Assembly (NCBI GenBank): GCA_963843525.1
Contig: CAWJKM010000005.1
Coordinates: 62,001 to 126,000, forward strand
Direction of reading: 5' to 3'
DNA: 64,000 nucleotides
Source of the DNA: DATJPR01 sp963843525
Lineage (GTDB): Bacteria; Bacteroidota; Ignavibacteria; UBA10030; UBA6906
How positions within the stretch are numbered: position 1 is the first letter of the stretch; each line of letters begins with the position of its first letter. The position numbers and the translations under genes are program-made. The notes below the pieces were generated by a model. It had not been told where the DNA came from and made no database searches. It saw only the letters and a program-made list of their open reading frames with translations. This document shows, in pieces, positions 16,340 to 27,646 of the stretch.

Positions 16340-17197
16340 TCAATGAGTATGTGCTCCATGGGTACTGCCGTTCGCGGGTTGAGCCTGCATGGCCAAGCGC
16401 GCCTCGCGCTTCGACTTTCTGTCCCTCAGGAGATAGAAGCCTATGATCCCGCCCAGGAAGAGGAGGGTGAGGATTCCGCCTATCCGGAGAGCATTCAAAA
16501 TCACGAACCCGTATGTGCCCGTAGCGGGATCATAGTGGTAACAGAGCAGGAGGATCTTGTCGACCGGGGAACCAATCTTATTTCCCGACGCCTCAACGAG
16601 CGCAAACTTCAGGTCTTTCGGGGGATAATCCACCCCGTACAGATACCGGGCAACCTGCCCCTTGGGGGTCAGAACAATGATCCCGGTGGGGTGGGCGTAT
16701 TGTTTGGTGGCCTCGTCATACACGTACCGGTATCCGACTGCCGCGGCCAGAGATTTGATGGAAGAATCTTCACCCGTCAGGAAATGCCATGCAGCAGCGC
16801 CTTCCGGATGGTGGAGGAGCTGGGCATATTTTCCCTTCTTTTCGGCCGCGAGGGAAGGCTGTTCATTCGGATTGATGCTCACCGTCACAACCTCATAGTC
16901 CTTCCCCATCGTCAGGGGCAGATCGTTGAAACTCTTCACCATTCCATTCAGCACTTCAGTGCAAATCATGGGGCACTGATAATACACGAGAGCAAGGACG
17001 ACCGGCTTCCCATGCATGAACGACGTGAGGGGTACCACGGCTCCCTGTTCATCCCGGAATTTGAGGTTCAGTGGAACCCATGAGCCAAGGTCCTGGTCAA
17101 GTCCGACCTCGGTGAAAACTTTGTTCGGTGCCTGTTGAGCGGCTGCCGGCAGCGTCATCAGGAGACAGAACATTGCGCATCCAAGCAAACTTTTCAT
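16340..17197 (-). CDS. SCO1/SenC family copper chaperone
   Basis: An exported thioredoxin-fold protein of 285 residues that delivers copper to, or reduces, the CuA site of subunit II. It has a signal peptide ending near AAAQQAP, the copper-binding CPMIC motif (CxxxC), and the conserved histidine in YAHPTGIIVLTPKG. A C-terminal hydrophobic segment (ILTLLFLGGIIGFYLL, about residues 240-258) would anchor it, with an unusual short tail. It sits between the small membrane protein of the operon and subunit II, the usual location for an oxidase assembly factor. Confidence 0.92.
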   Translation of the reverse strand: MKSLLGCAMFCLLMTLPAAAQQAPNKVFTEVGLDQDLGSWVPLNLKFRDEQGAVVPLTSFMHGKPVVLALVYYQCPMICTEVLNGMVKSFNDLPLTMGKDYEVVTVSINPNEQPSLAAEKKGKYAQLLHHPEGAAAWHFLTGEDSSIKSLAAAVGYRYVYDEATKQYAHPTGIIVLTPKGQVARYLYGVDYPPKDLKFALVEASGNKIGSPVDKILLLCYHYDPATGTYGFVILNALRIGGILTLLFLGGIIGFYLLRDRKSKREARLAMQAQPANGSTHGAHTH

Positions 17198-17210
17198 TTC
17201 TCAGTACCTG

Positions 17211-17621
17211 TCACTTCCCTGTTCGTTCAAGTGTCGTATCGTACGGAAGCCCCCGTCTTGCCACCAGGGTGATGGCGCTATCGATGGGAATCCTGACGGT
17301 CCCGGAACCCTGATCGACCCAGCCGTAGCCATTCAGGACGGAATCTTCATACGCGTGAAACGCCGCAAGGTCCGCCTGCGGGTTTATCTGCAGTCGCGGC
17401 TTGGGCGGCAAGACGCCCTTCAGAGCAGTCTCCGGGAGCGGGGTAGTCGCACCAGGCGGATTGTTCTCGAATACCCTCCACAAAAAGTACATCGATACAA
17501 AAGAAGCGATGAGCAGCGCCAGGAGGCCGCCGCCCGCGACAAAGAGGCTGAATGCATTGGCGTCGGTCTTCTCATGATCGTTCTTGCCGCCGGCCTTCGA
17601 ATGGGGAGTCACCTCAGCCAT
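17211..17621 (-). CDS. Small membrane-anchored protein of the act-cta operon, function unknown
   Basis: A protein of 136 residues. One hydrophobic segment (about residues 22-45, LFVAGGGLLALLIASFVSMYF) is followed by a soluble domain containing AAFHAYEDSVLNGYGWVD and GTVRIPIDSAITLVARRGLP. I do not recognise an enzymatic fold. The start is the ATG at 17621, overlapping the end of actF by eight bases; further upstream starts lie inside actF. Genes of this size and layout often sit between actF and the oxidase genes in this bacterial group, so an accessory role in complex assembly is a reasonable inference. Confidence 0.75.
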   Translation of the reverse strand: MAEVTPHSKAGGKNDHEKTDANAFSLFVAGGGLLALLIASFVSMYFLWRVFENNPPGATTPLPETALKGVLPPKPRLQINPQADLAAFHAYEDSVLNGYGWVDQGSGTVRIPIDSAITLVARRGLPYDTTLERTGK

Positions 17622-18801
17622 GGCTCGCTCCCGTTGCTGTCTCGGGGAGAATCGCAAATCGCGGATCCCGTGAAGGCACCAGCGATGCCCCATGCATCAG
17701 ACGCCCGAACATCATCATCCAGAAGCCGCCGATGGCCAGCATCGCCGCCAGGTCGAGCCAGTCGACGGCGAGCCGGTTCGGTTCGAACGCGGGGATGATA
17801 AGCCAGTACACATCGACCAATCGCATCACGAGCAGTCCCAGGGCGACCTTCCAGAGGATGGTGGCGGAGCGCTTCGATCGCCGGATGAGGAGAATCGTAA
17901 ACGGCACAAAGAAGTGAAGGATGACCAGAACCAGGGCGACCATTCTCCAGGCGGGGTCAAGCCGTCGGACATACCAGGTGATTTCTTCAGGGAGGTTTCC
18001 CGCCCAGGTGATCAGAAGCTGCGAGAAGGAAACGTAGGCCCAGAGCACGACGAACGCGAGCATGAGGTTCCCAAGGTCGAGGAACACCCCGGGACCGGCG
18101 ACTTCGGCCACCGCCCGACTCTTTGAGAAGTATCGGAGCATGATAACGCACAGCGAGAGCGCTGCGAGGACCTGACTGACAACGAAGATGAATCCGTAGA
18201 TCGTCGAGAACCAGTCGGGCTCGAGCGACATCACCCAATCCGTTGAGGCGAACGTCACACTCAACACATACAGGATCAGCCCCGGGGCGCTCAGGCGGCG
18301 CAAAATCACCGTGAGACGGGCGTCGCCGGAGGCATCCTGGCGCCTCGACCACCGGGTGAGCACAAAGCTCATGACAACCCAGAGCGCGAAGTAGAATCCC
18401 GCGCGCGCAAGGAAGAACGTCTGATTGAGGTACGGGAGTTTGCGCACCGCCCCTTCCTGCAGGTGATCGGGATGCATCCACGGATACAAGCCGGACATCC
18501 CTGCGATCACGGGGAGGAACAGAAACGCCATGAGCAGGATGGTCCGTGCACCGGCCTCAGCATAGCGCTGGACGGCGTAGCCCCATTTCCCCGATGTCAT
18601 GTGGTGAAGCATGACAAGGCCGAGGGACCCGAGCGAGATATTGACCCAGAACACATACGCCAGCAGGTACGATTCAAAAAATCGTTCATGATTGGCCGAA
18701 TAGCCGAGCGCACAGAGGGCCGTACCGATCAAGCCCGCGGTGAGGCCCCACCGTTGAATTTTTTGAAGCTGCGACGAAGGATCTGTCTGTTGAAGGGTCA
18801 T
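17614..18801 (-). CDS. actF: Alternative complex III subunit ActF (NrfD-like membrane subunit)
   Basis: An integral membrane protein of 395 residues with about ten helices, the smaller of two NrfD-like quinol-interacting subunits of alternative complex III. Typical segments are YLLAYVFWVNISLGSLGLVM, the HHMTSGKWG region and WVMSLEPDWFSTIYG. The start ATG at 18801 overlaps the actE stop by one base (TAATG), showing translational coupling. Its order after actE and before the oxidase genes is as in known act-cta operons. Confidence 0.9.
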   Translation of the reverse strand: MTLQQTDPSSQLQKIQRWGLTAGLIGTALCALGYSANHERFFESYLLAYVFWVNISLGSLGLVMLHHMTSGKWGYAVQRYAEAGARTILLMAFLFLPVIAGMSGLYPWMHPDHLQEGAVRKLPYLNQTFFLARAGFYFALWVVMSFVLTRWSRRQDASGDARLTVILRRLSAPGLILYVLSVTFASTDWVMSLEPDWFSTIYGFIFVVSQVLAALSLCVIMLRYFSKSRAVAEVAGPGVFLDLGNLMLAFVVLWAYVSFSQLLITWAGNLPEEITWYVRRLDPAWRMVALVLVILHFFVPFTILLIRRSKRSATILWKVALGLLVMRLVDVYWLIIPAFEPNRLAVDWLDLAAMLAIGGFWMMMFGRLMHGASLVPSRDPRFAILPETATGASHG

Positions 18802-19370
18802 TACTTGAGTCGCTGTCGTTCCGATGTGGTGAGTTCCGAGACATTCACGGTGCGGCTCGCCTGCAACACCCTGATATAGGCGGCGATTGCCCACCGGTCA
18901 AGCGGCTCCACCCTGTCCCGGTAGCTGTACATTCTTCCGAAGCCGTTTGCGATGACATCAACATAGTGCCCCACGGGTTTTGCGCGGACACTATCCGAAA
19001 AATATGACGGCGGCTGCGGGAATCCCCGCTGGACGATCATCCCCTGTCCGTCGCCGGTCCGTCCGTGGCAGGGCGAGCAGAAAATGTTGAATCGCTCCTG
19101 TCCGCGAAGGAGCGTTTTCTCCGTCACCGGGAACGGAAATACATTCACCGGTTTCCCGTCCACCTTCCCCGTGGAGATCACGCCATCAGTGGAGTGATCG
19201 CCGTGGACCACGGTCCCTTCAACGCGCGGACGCGACGATCTTCCGTCGCGGAAGAAATCATTTGTTGAAAGCGGATTGTAGCGCTTCTGCTCATACATAT
19301 CCTGGTGACACCCTGCGCTGGCGAAGGCCAGCACGAGCGTGCACCCCAGAAGTATGGATCCAACCTTCAT
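18801..19370 (-). CDS. actE: Alternative complex III subunit ActE, monoheme cytochrome c lipoprotein
   Basis: A 189-residue exported cytochrome c. The signal peptide ends in a lipobox (LAFASAGC), so it should be a membrane-attached lipoprotein. One heme motif, CSPCH, is followed by GRTGDGQGMIVQRGF and a methionine-containing GRMYSYRDRV region as likely axial ligand. The start is the ATG at 19370, whose A is also the last base of the actD stop (TGATG), with GGAGG upstream. In alternative complex III, ActE passes electrons to the oxidase or a soluble carrier. Confidence 0.92.
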   Translation of the reverse strand: MKVGSILLGCTLVLAFASAGCHQDMYEQKRYNPLSTNDFFRDGRSSRPRVEGTVVHGDHSTDGVISTGKVDGKPVNVFPFPVTEKTLLRGQERFNIFCSPCHGRTGDGQGMIVQRGFPQPPSYFSDSVRAKPVGHYVDVIANGFGRMYSYRDRVEPLDRWAIAAYIRVLQASRTVNVSELTTSERQRLK

Positions 19371-19906
19371 CACTCCTCCACATCGAAGATGCCGCTCGGC
19401 CGCAGATCCTGGAGCAGGCGTCTGACTTTTCCCGCCTCGAATTGCGGATCGGCCGCTTCGATCGTCAAAAAGAACCGATCATCAGTCGCAAGGCCGAATC
19501 GCGGAACATTGAACACCGGGTGGTATGGCTGCGGAAGCCGGTTCAGTGCGATCATCGCGATCACCGCCGTCACGCCGGCGAACAAGACGGTACATTCAAA
19601 TGTGACGGGGATAAACGACGGCCAGCTGTTGTAGGGGCGCCCCCCGATATTGATCGGGTAGTCGATCACATTGATCCAGTATTGCAGGCCGAAGCCGAAG
19701 ATGGCGCCGAGGACGCCTGCGATCAGGACGATCAACGGGAGACGGGTATGGAACCCCAGTGTTTCCGAGACACCCTCGACCGGAAGCGGAGAATACGCTT
19801 CGACCTTCGTGTAGCCCGCCGCTGCGACCTGTTTCGTCGCAGCCAGGAGCTCTTCGGGCGAGCCGAATTCCGCCATCACACCGTGGAGGGTTGATCCAGC
19901 ATTCAT
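19370..19906 (-). CDS. actD: Alternative complex III subunit ActD (DUF3341)
   Basis: A 178-residue protein with an N-terminal soluble part (FGSPEELLAATKQVAAAGY) and two hydrophobic helices (LPLIVLIAGVLGAIFGFGLQY and FECTVLFAGVTAVIAMIALN). This is the ActD/DUF3341 pattern, including SPLPVEGVSETLG. It sits between actC and actE. ActD is a structural membrane subunit of alternative complex III without known cofactors. Confidence 0.92.
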   Translation of the reverse strand: MNAGSTLHGVMAEFGSPEELLAATKQVAAAGYTKVEAYSPLPVEGVSETLGFHTRLPLIVLIAGVLGAIFGFGLQYWINVIDYPINIGGRPYNSWPSFIPVTFECTVLFAGVTAVIAMIALNRLPQPYHPVFNVPRFGLATDDRFFLTIEAADPQFEAGKVRRLLQDLRPSGIFDVEE

Positions 19907-19930
19907 AGGTCGTCTGCCAGCATGAACTTC

Positions 19931-21323
19931 TTAACTCTTGTGCCCGGTTCCATTTCCACCGGGAGAAGGATTGAGCTGCTTGATTTCGAATATCGATATC
20001 ATCGGCAGCAGTCGGACAAACAGGAACATCAACGCCAGGAACAAACCAATCGTCCCGAGAAATGTCGCCCAGTCCCAAATTGTCGGGTAATACATTCCCC
20101 ATGACGAGGGGAGGAAATCGCGGTGCAGGCTGGTAATCACAATCACAAACCGTTCGAGCCACATCCCGATATTGACGATGATTGACACAATGAAGAGAGC
20201 CACGACGTTCTTGCGGACCCGCGGGAACCACAACAATTGGGGCAAGGCGATGTTGCAGAGGATCAGGATCCAATAGATGAACCCGTAGGGACCGAAGGCT
20301 CTGTTCATCATCATGTACCGCTCGTAAGGGTTCCCGCTGTACCACGCGTAAAAGGCCTCCATGAGGTACCCGTACGCCACGATCAGCCCGGTGGCAAGCA
20401 TCACTTTCGCCATGTACTCAAGGTGGCGTTGCGTGATAAACTCCTTGAGGTGGTACATGGAACGGACGGGGATCACCAGCGTCAAGACCATGGCGAAACC
20501 GGAATATATCGCGCCGGCAACGAAATATGGAGGAAAAATCGTGCTGTGCCACCCCGGAACAATCCCAACTGCGAAATCAAAACTGACGACGCTGTGCACC
20601 GAGACCACGAGCGGAGTCGCCAGACCGGCGAGCAAAAGGTAGGCAGTTTCATACCGGTGCCAGTGCCTCGAGGCTCCACGCCATCCCATCGCGAGGAGTC
20701 CGTAGATCCGCTTGGCCATCGGCTTCACTGCCTTGTCACGCATCGACGCAAGGTCAGGAATCAACCCCACGTACCAGAAGAGAAAAGAAATGGTCGCATA
20801 AGTGGAAACAGCGAAGACGTCCCAGATAAGTGGGCTCCGGAATTGCGGCCATACGCCCATGGTGTTTGGAATCGGGAAGAGCCAGTAAAAGACCCACGGC
20901 CGGCCAAGATGCAACAGCGGGAACATCCCGGCACAAGCAACAGCAAAGAGCGTCATCGCTTCAGCAAACCTATTGATGGCATTCCGCCAGTGCTGATGCA
21001 GAAGAAGGAGAATTGCCGAAATGAGCGTGCCGGCATGACCGATACCGATCCACCAGACGAAATTGACAATCGCAAACCCCCATCCAACGGGAATGTTGAT
21101 CCCCCAGATCCCTACGCCCCGGACAAAGAGGTAGGTGACCGCCACCATGAACACCATCACGAACACGAACGCAATGCCAAAAGTGATGAACCACCCACGC
21201 GGTGTGGGCGTCTTCAGAATCGGTCGTGAAATCTTCTCGGTAATACTTTCATACGTATTACCGGGACCGACGAGCGGATCTGCGGTGCTGACATTGACGA
21301 GTCGTTCTTCGGTGTGCACGGGG

Positions 21324-21331
<8 letters not shown>
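19931..21331 (-). CDS. actC: Alternative complex III subunit ActC (NrfD-like quinol-binding subunit)
   Basis: A 466-residue NrfD/PsrC-like protein with ten or so helices. Family regions include GWGFAIVNFVWWIGIGHAGT, LHLGRPWVFYWLFP, WDVFAVSTYATISFLFWYVG, HSVVSFDFAVGIVPGWHST and FFAPYFVAGAIYSGFAMVL-like segments. This subunit binds menaquinol. The apparent start is a TTG at 21331, overlapping the actB stop by eight bases; a GTG four codons later is an alternative. It forms the membrane core with ActF. Confidence 0.92.
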
Positions 21332-24308
<2,977 letters not shown>

Positions 24309-24310
24309 TG

Positions 24311-24967
24311 TTAGCGGTGGCAGATAGAACAGTCGGTAAGTTGCTTCGTGTGAATTTTATACTCCTTCACCAACCGGAGGCCAAGTTGTTCCTGGTTCGA
24401 GGGCGGGACGTAATTCATGTCAAACACTTCAGACCGTGGGCGGATCTGTTTCTCGGGAGCGCGATGACAAGTGAGGCACCATTCCATATAGAGCGAGTTC
24501 GCCTTCCTCATCAACGGCATTTTGTCAACCTGTCCGTGACAGGTTACGCAGCCAATACCCTGCCGGACGTGAATGGAGTGATTGAAATAGACAAAATCAG
24601 GGAGGGAGTTTACTCTATTCCATTGAAGGGCCGTATTCGTCTGGAAGCTTTCGCGCACCGAAGCCAGCATCGGGCTGGTGTTCCACACTTGAGAGTGGCA
24701 CGTCATGCACGTGTTCGTCGGGGGAATGCCGGCGAAGGAGCTGGACTCAACGGAGGTATGGCAGTAACGGCAATCGAGGCCTAATCCTCCGACATGGTGC
24801 TGATGGCTGAACGGGACGGGCTGCTCTATCGACTCGTCAACATTGGTGTAGTACGGGGAACGATACAGCATGGCAGCAATCAGCCCAAAACCTCCCACGA
24901 CAAGAACCACGAGCAGGATGCTCAATTTGGCAAGGGTGTTACTCCTGGGGGGGAAAATCTGCGCCAT
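24311..24967 (-). CDS. actA: Alternative complex III subunit ActA, pentaheme cytochrome c
   Basis: A 218-residue membrane-anchored multiheme cytochrome. One N-terminal helix (LSILLVVLVVGGFGLIAAMLY) is followed by five CxxCH motifs: CRYCH, CMTCH, CVTCH, CLTCH and CSICH, the last almost at the C-terminus. Five hemes is the known number for ActA. It is the first gene of the act-cta operon; the start ATG is preceded by an AAGG. Electrons from quinol oxidised at ActC/ActB pass through ActA and ActE to the caa3 oxidase encoded downstream. Confidence 0.95.
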   Translation of the reverse strand: MAQIFPPRSNTLAKLSILLVVLVVGGFGLIAAMLYRSPYYTNVDESIEQPVPFSHQHHVGGLGLDCRYCHTSVESSSFAGIPPTNTCMTCHSQVWNTSPMLASVRESFQTNTALQWNRVNSLPDFVYFNHSIHVRQGIGCVTCHGQVDKMPLMRKANSLYMEWCLTCHRAPEKQIRPRSEVFDMNYVPPSNQEQLGLRLVKEYKIHTKQLTDCSICHR

Positions 24968-25195
24968 CGACCTTGTCCAGCGTTGATGAAAAGAACAAGC
25001 ACATTACAAGCGAGAACGATTCAACTGAAGAAGGACGGGGGCACGCCTTAGGAGGGAGCATGTGCCGGCCGTCCGCACCATCCAACACTACGCAACAGCC
25101 GCAAAATGGTCAGAAATCCGGGCAATGAATCAGAACATGATTTCAACACTCACCTTTCCGCTCAAGTTCCGAAACTCTTAAAATAATAAGGGAAA

Positions 25196-25582
25196 TTACT
25201 CATTGGTGGAGGTTTTTCTTGAGGGTTTTGCGAGAGCGGCATCACCGGATTCGATATGAAATTTATGAAGAAATCGATGGAAAACGGGGGCAAAAAGGAT
25301 CCCGGTGGCTCCTATGAAACCCACTCCCGAAAAGATTGCATAGAACGAAGCGAAGAGTTTTCCACCCACTGTTTTGAGCGTGTCAACTGGCCCCATCCCG
25401 CCCAGAATCATTGCCGCATTGAGAAGGGCATCAACGAAATGCATGTTCTCAAAACCCATATACCCCGAAACCCCAATGGCCCAACCGGTGGTGATAACCA
25501 GCGCAGCAATCACAGAATGCCTGATTTGACGACGGGCAAACTCCCTGCGCGGGAGCAAACTCTGCGACCGATGTTCAAACAT
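25196..25582 (-). CDS. Small two-helix channel-like membrane protein, unrecognised
   Basis: A 128-residue protein with two hydrophobic segments: SVIAALVITTGWAIGVSGYM and LFASFYAIFSGVGFIGATGI. Between them lies ALLNAAMILGGMGPVDTLK, placed like the pore helix and filter of two-helix ion channels, but with GGMGP rather than the TVGYG potassium signature. The tail is basic and amphipathic (FAPVFHRFLHKFHIE). Start ATG at 25582 with AAAGGTGA upstream; an earlier in-frame start adds 16 lysine-rich residues. I do not know its function; a potassium-channel-like fold is an inference from layout alone. It is divergent from galM. Confidence 0.7.
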   Translation of the reverse strand: MFEHRSQSLLPRREFARRQIRHSVIAALVITTGWAIGVSGYMGFENMHFVDALLNAAMILGGMGPVDTLKTVGGKLFASFYAIFSGVGFIGATGILFAPVFHRFLHKFHIESGDAALAKPSRKTSTNE

Positions 25583-25627
25583 GATCTCACCTTTCTTCTT
25601 TATTCTCCCAATTCTATTCTCTATCTT

Positions 25628-25646
25628 CAAGTTATGTTCTAACTTG
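25628..25646. promoter_or_regulatory. Perfect dyad between divergent genes (candidate operator)
   Basis: CAAGTTA-TGTTC-TAACTTG, seven-base perfect arms around five bases, lies in the 74-base gap between the channel-like gene and the mutarotase gene, ten bases before the latter's start. The position suits a repressor site acting on either gene. No regulator gene is adjacent. Confidence 0.4.
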
Positions 25647-25656
25647 TGAGGACGCT

Positions 25657-26763
25657 ATGAAACACTTAATCACCACTCTTGCTCTCATTCTTATGACTAC
25701 TCCTCTTATCGCAGCGCCAAAGATCACCGAAAAACCGTACGGAAACCTGGCGGACGGTACAAAAATAACAGAGTACACTCTCGATAACGGCAAAGGCATG
25801 GTTGTCAGCGTGATAAACTGGGGGGGGATCATTACCAGGATCATCACGCCGGATAAAAATGGGAAGCCTGCTGACATTGCCCTCGGCTTCACGGGGCTTG
25901 ACGGGTATCTTGGAAACAGTCCATATTTCGGGGCAATTATCGGACGGTACGGGAACAGAATAGGACACGCAAAATTCACTCTCGAGGGAAAGACCTACAC
26001 CCTTCCCGCGAACGACGGCCAGAACACCCTTCATGGTGGGACGAAGGGGTTCAACAAGGCGGTTTGGGACGTCACGCCCTTCACGAAAACGAATTCGTGC
26101 GGCCTTACCCTCAAATACACGAGTCCTGACGGCGAGGATGGATTCCCGGGGACGCTCAAGACCACCGTGATGTATACCCTCACCGACAAGAACGAGCTGG
26201 AGTTCGAATTCTCAGCTACCACAGACAAAGCCACGCCGGTGAATCTCACCCAGCATTCCTACTTCAATCTGCACGGGGAAGGGAATGGGACGATCCTCGA
26301 TCATCGGCTCACCATTTTCGCCGACAGATATGTGGCAGTAGACCAGACGTTGATTCCCACAGGCAAACTCCCCACCGTCAAGGGCACGGCGATGGATTTT
26401 CTCACGCCACATGTTATCGGAGACCGCATCGATCAGGTGCCGGGCGGCTACGATCACTCTTATGTTCTCGACAGGAAGAATCAGTCCGGCATGTTTCACG
26501 CGGTGCGCCTCGAAGACCCGACCTCGGGTCGAAGGATCGACGTCTACACAATGGAACCCGCAGTCCAGTTTTACAGTGGGAACTTCCTTGACGGAACGAT
26601 TACTGGAGAGAACGGGAAGCCCTATGTCAAGCACGGTGGTTTAGCGTTAGAGACGCAGCATTACCCGGACTCCCCGAATCAGCCGACGTTCCCTTCTACG
26701 ATTCTGACGCCGGGGAAGAAGTATCACACAAAGACCATCTATAGCTTCAGCGTGGAGAAGTAG
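25657..26763 (+). CDS. galM: Aldose 1-epimerase (galactose mutarotase), exported
   Basis: A 368-residue protein interconverting alpha and beta anomers of aldoses. A signal peptide (LITTLALILMTTPLIAAP) suggests a periplasmic location. Family motifs are GRYGNRIGHAKFTL, NTLHGGTKGFNKAVWD, TQHSYFNLHG with the catalytic histidine, and the C-terminal GLALETQHYPDSPNQ with the catalytic glutamate. The start ATG follows GAGGA. Its stop codon directly abuts that of the convergent mgsA gene with no base between. Periplasmic mutarotases often prepare scavenged sugars for uptake. Confidence 0.95.
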   Translation: MKHLITTLALILMTTPLIAAPKITEKPYGNLADGTKITEYTLDNGKGMVVSVINWGGIITRIITPDKNGKPADIALGFTGLDGYLGNSPYFGAIIGRYGNRIGHAKFTLEGKTYTLPANDGQNTLHGGTKGFNKAVWDVTPFTKTNSCGLTLKYTSPDGEDGFPGTLKTTVMYTLTDKNELEFEFSATTDKATPVNLTQHSYFNLHGEGNGTILDHRLTIFADRYVAVDQTLIPTGKLPTVKGTAMDFLTPHVIGDRIDQVPGGYDHSYVLDRKNQSGMFHAVRLEDPTSGRRIDVYTMEPAVQFYSGNFLDGTITGENGKPYVKHGGLALETQHYPDSPNQPTFPSTILTPGKKYHTKTIYSFSVEK

Positions 26764-27234
26764 TCAACGCGGGAGTGCCCGTTCGATATAGCCGGTGTAG
26801 TCGACAAGGGCAGGAGTGTACTCCTGCCCGAGCAACGGAGAAGAGATCATAAAATCCGCCGTCGACCGGTTGCACGCGGTCGGGATATTATAGAGAACGG
26901 CAATCCGCAGAAGCGCCTTCACGTCGACATCGTGCGGCTGCGGCTCCATCGGATCCCACAGAAAAATCAGAACGTCGACCTTCCCTTCCGCGATCATGGC
27001 ACCCAGTTGCTGATCCCCTCCCAGGGGACTCGATTTGAGCTTTGTAATGTGGACACTCGACTTCTTCCCTGCCGGCAGATCCGCCACGAGACGTTCCTCA
27101 ACAAGCTTACCTGTAGTGCCGGTGCATATAAGCCTGTGTTTCGAGAGGATCTCCCTGTTCCATTCCACCCATTCAAGCAGGTCGTGCTTGCGGTTGTCAT
27201 GAGCGACCAATGCAACGTTTTTGGATTTCTGCAT
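26764..27234 (-). CDS. mgsA: Methylglyoxal synthase
   Basis: A 156-residue cytosolic enzyme converting dihydroxyacetone phosphate to methylglyoxal and phosphate, a bypass of lower glycolysis when phosphate is short. Motifs seen: ALVAHDNRK, CTGTTGKL for phosphate binding, the catalytic stretch SSPLGGDQQLGAMIAEGKVD, FLWDPMEPQPHDVD, and CNRSTADFMISSP. The length is that of the family. Its stop codon is back to back with that of galM, so the two convergent transcripts must overlap or terminate inside each other. Confidence 0.97.
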   Translation of the reverse strand: MQKSKNVALVAHDNRKHDLLEWVEWNREILSKHRLICTGTTGKLVEERLVADLPAGKKSSVHITKLKSSPLGGDQQLGAMIAEGKVDVLIFLWDPMEPQPHDVDVKALLRIAVLYNIPTACNRSTADFMISSPLLGQEYTPALVDYTGYIERALPR

Positions 27235-27412
27235 ACGGGCTCGTCGAGGAAATTCAAAAGGAGAGGAATTCCCTGAATATACCGGGCTGCGAAGTGAATG
27301 GCAATCGTCGGGAAAAGTATTGAAGAGACGCCAGGACGCGGAGATCGTAAGGCTGGATTCCCCCTGCAGAACCCAAATCTAAAATCTAAACTCTAAAATC
27401 CAAAATGGTTTG

Positions 27413-27487
27413 TCGGGGCGACAGGATTCGAACCTGCGACTTCCTGCTCCCAAAGCAGGCGCTCTAGCCGGGCTGAGCTACGCCCCG
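27413..27487 (-). tRNA. tRNA-Pro(UGG)
   Basis: A full 75-base cloverleaf on the minus strand. The acceptor stem is CGGGGCG/CGCCCCG, the D stem GCTC/GAGC, the anticodon stem CCTGC/GCAGG with loop TTTGGGA giving anticodon TGG, and the T arm is GCAGG-TTCGAAT-CCTGT. The discriminator base is A and the 3-prime CCA is not encoded. Confidence 0.95.
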
Positions 27488-27509
27488 TAACTGGGTTACA
27501 GCTAGGTGA

Positions 27510-27543
27510 GTAGGGAGTAGGGAGTAAGCAGTAGGAAGAAAGC
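27510..27543 (+). repeat. Heptameric purine repeat (GTAGGGA/GTAGGAA)
   Basis: Four consecutive heptads GTAGGGA, GTAGGGA, GTAAGCA, GTAGGAA followed by GAAAGC, in the spacer between tRNA-Pro and kdpB. The same heptad and the same ending GTAGGAAGAAAGC occur at 61053-61093, so this is a dispersed repeat family. Confidence 0.65.
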
Positions 27544-27646
27544 ATTAAAAAAAACGGACCCCACGCTTCTCCCGGGTGCTTCAACTCCCAGAACAATGTA
27601 CGAACGGATCGGGTCGATATCAAGCCTTGTGCATTCTCCCACAGGA

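Noticed and set aside
19596..20345. Second minus-strand frame across actC and actD
   Set aside because: It is a shadow of the actC and actD genes with no own homology.
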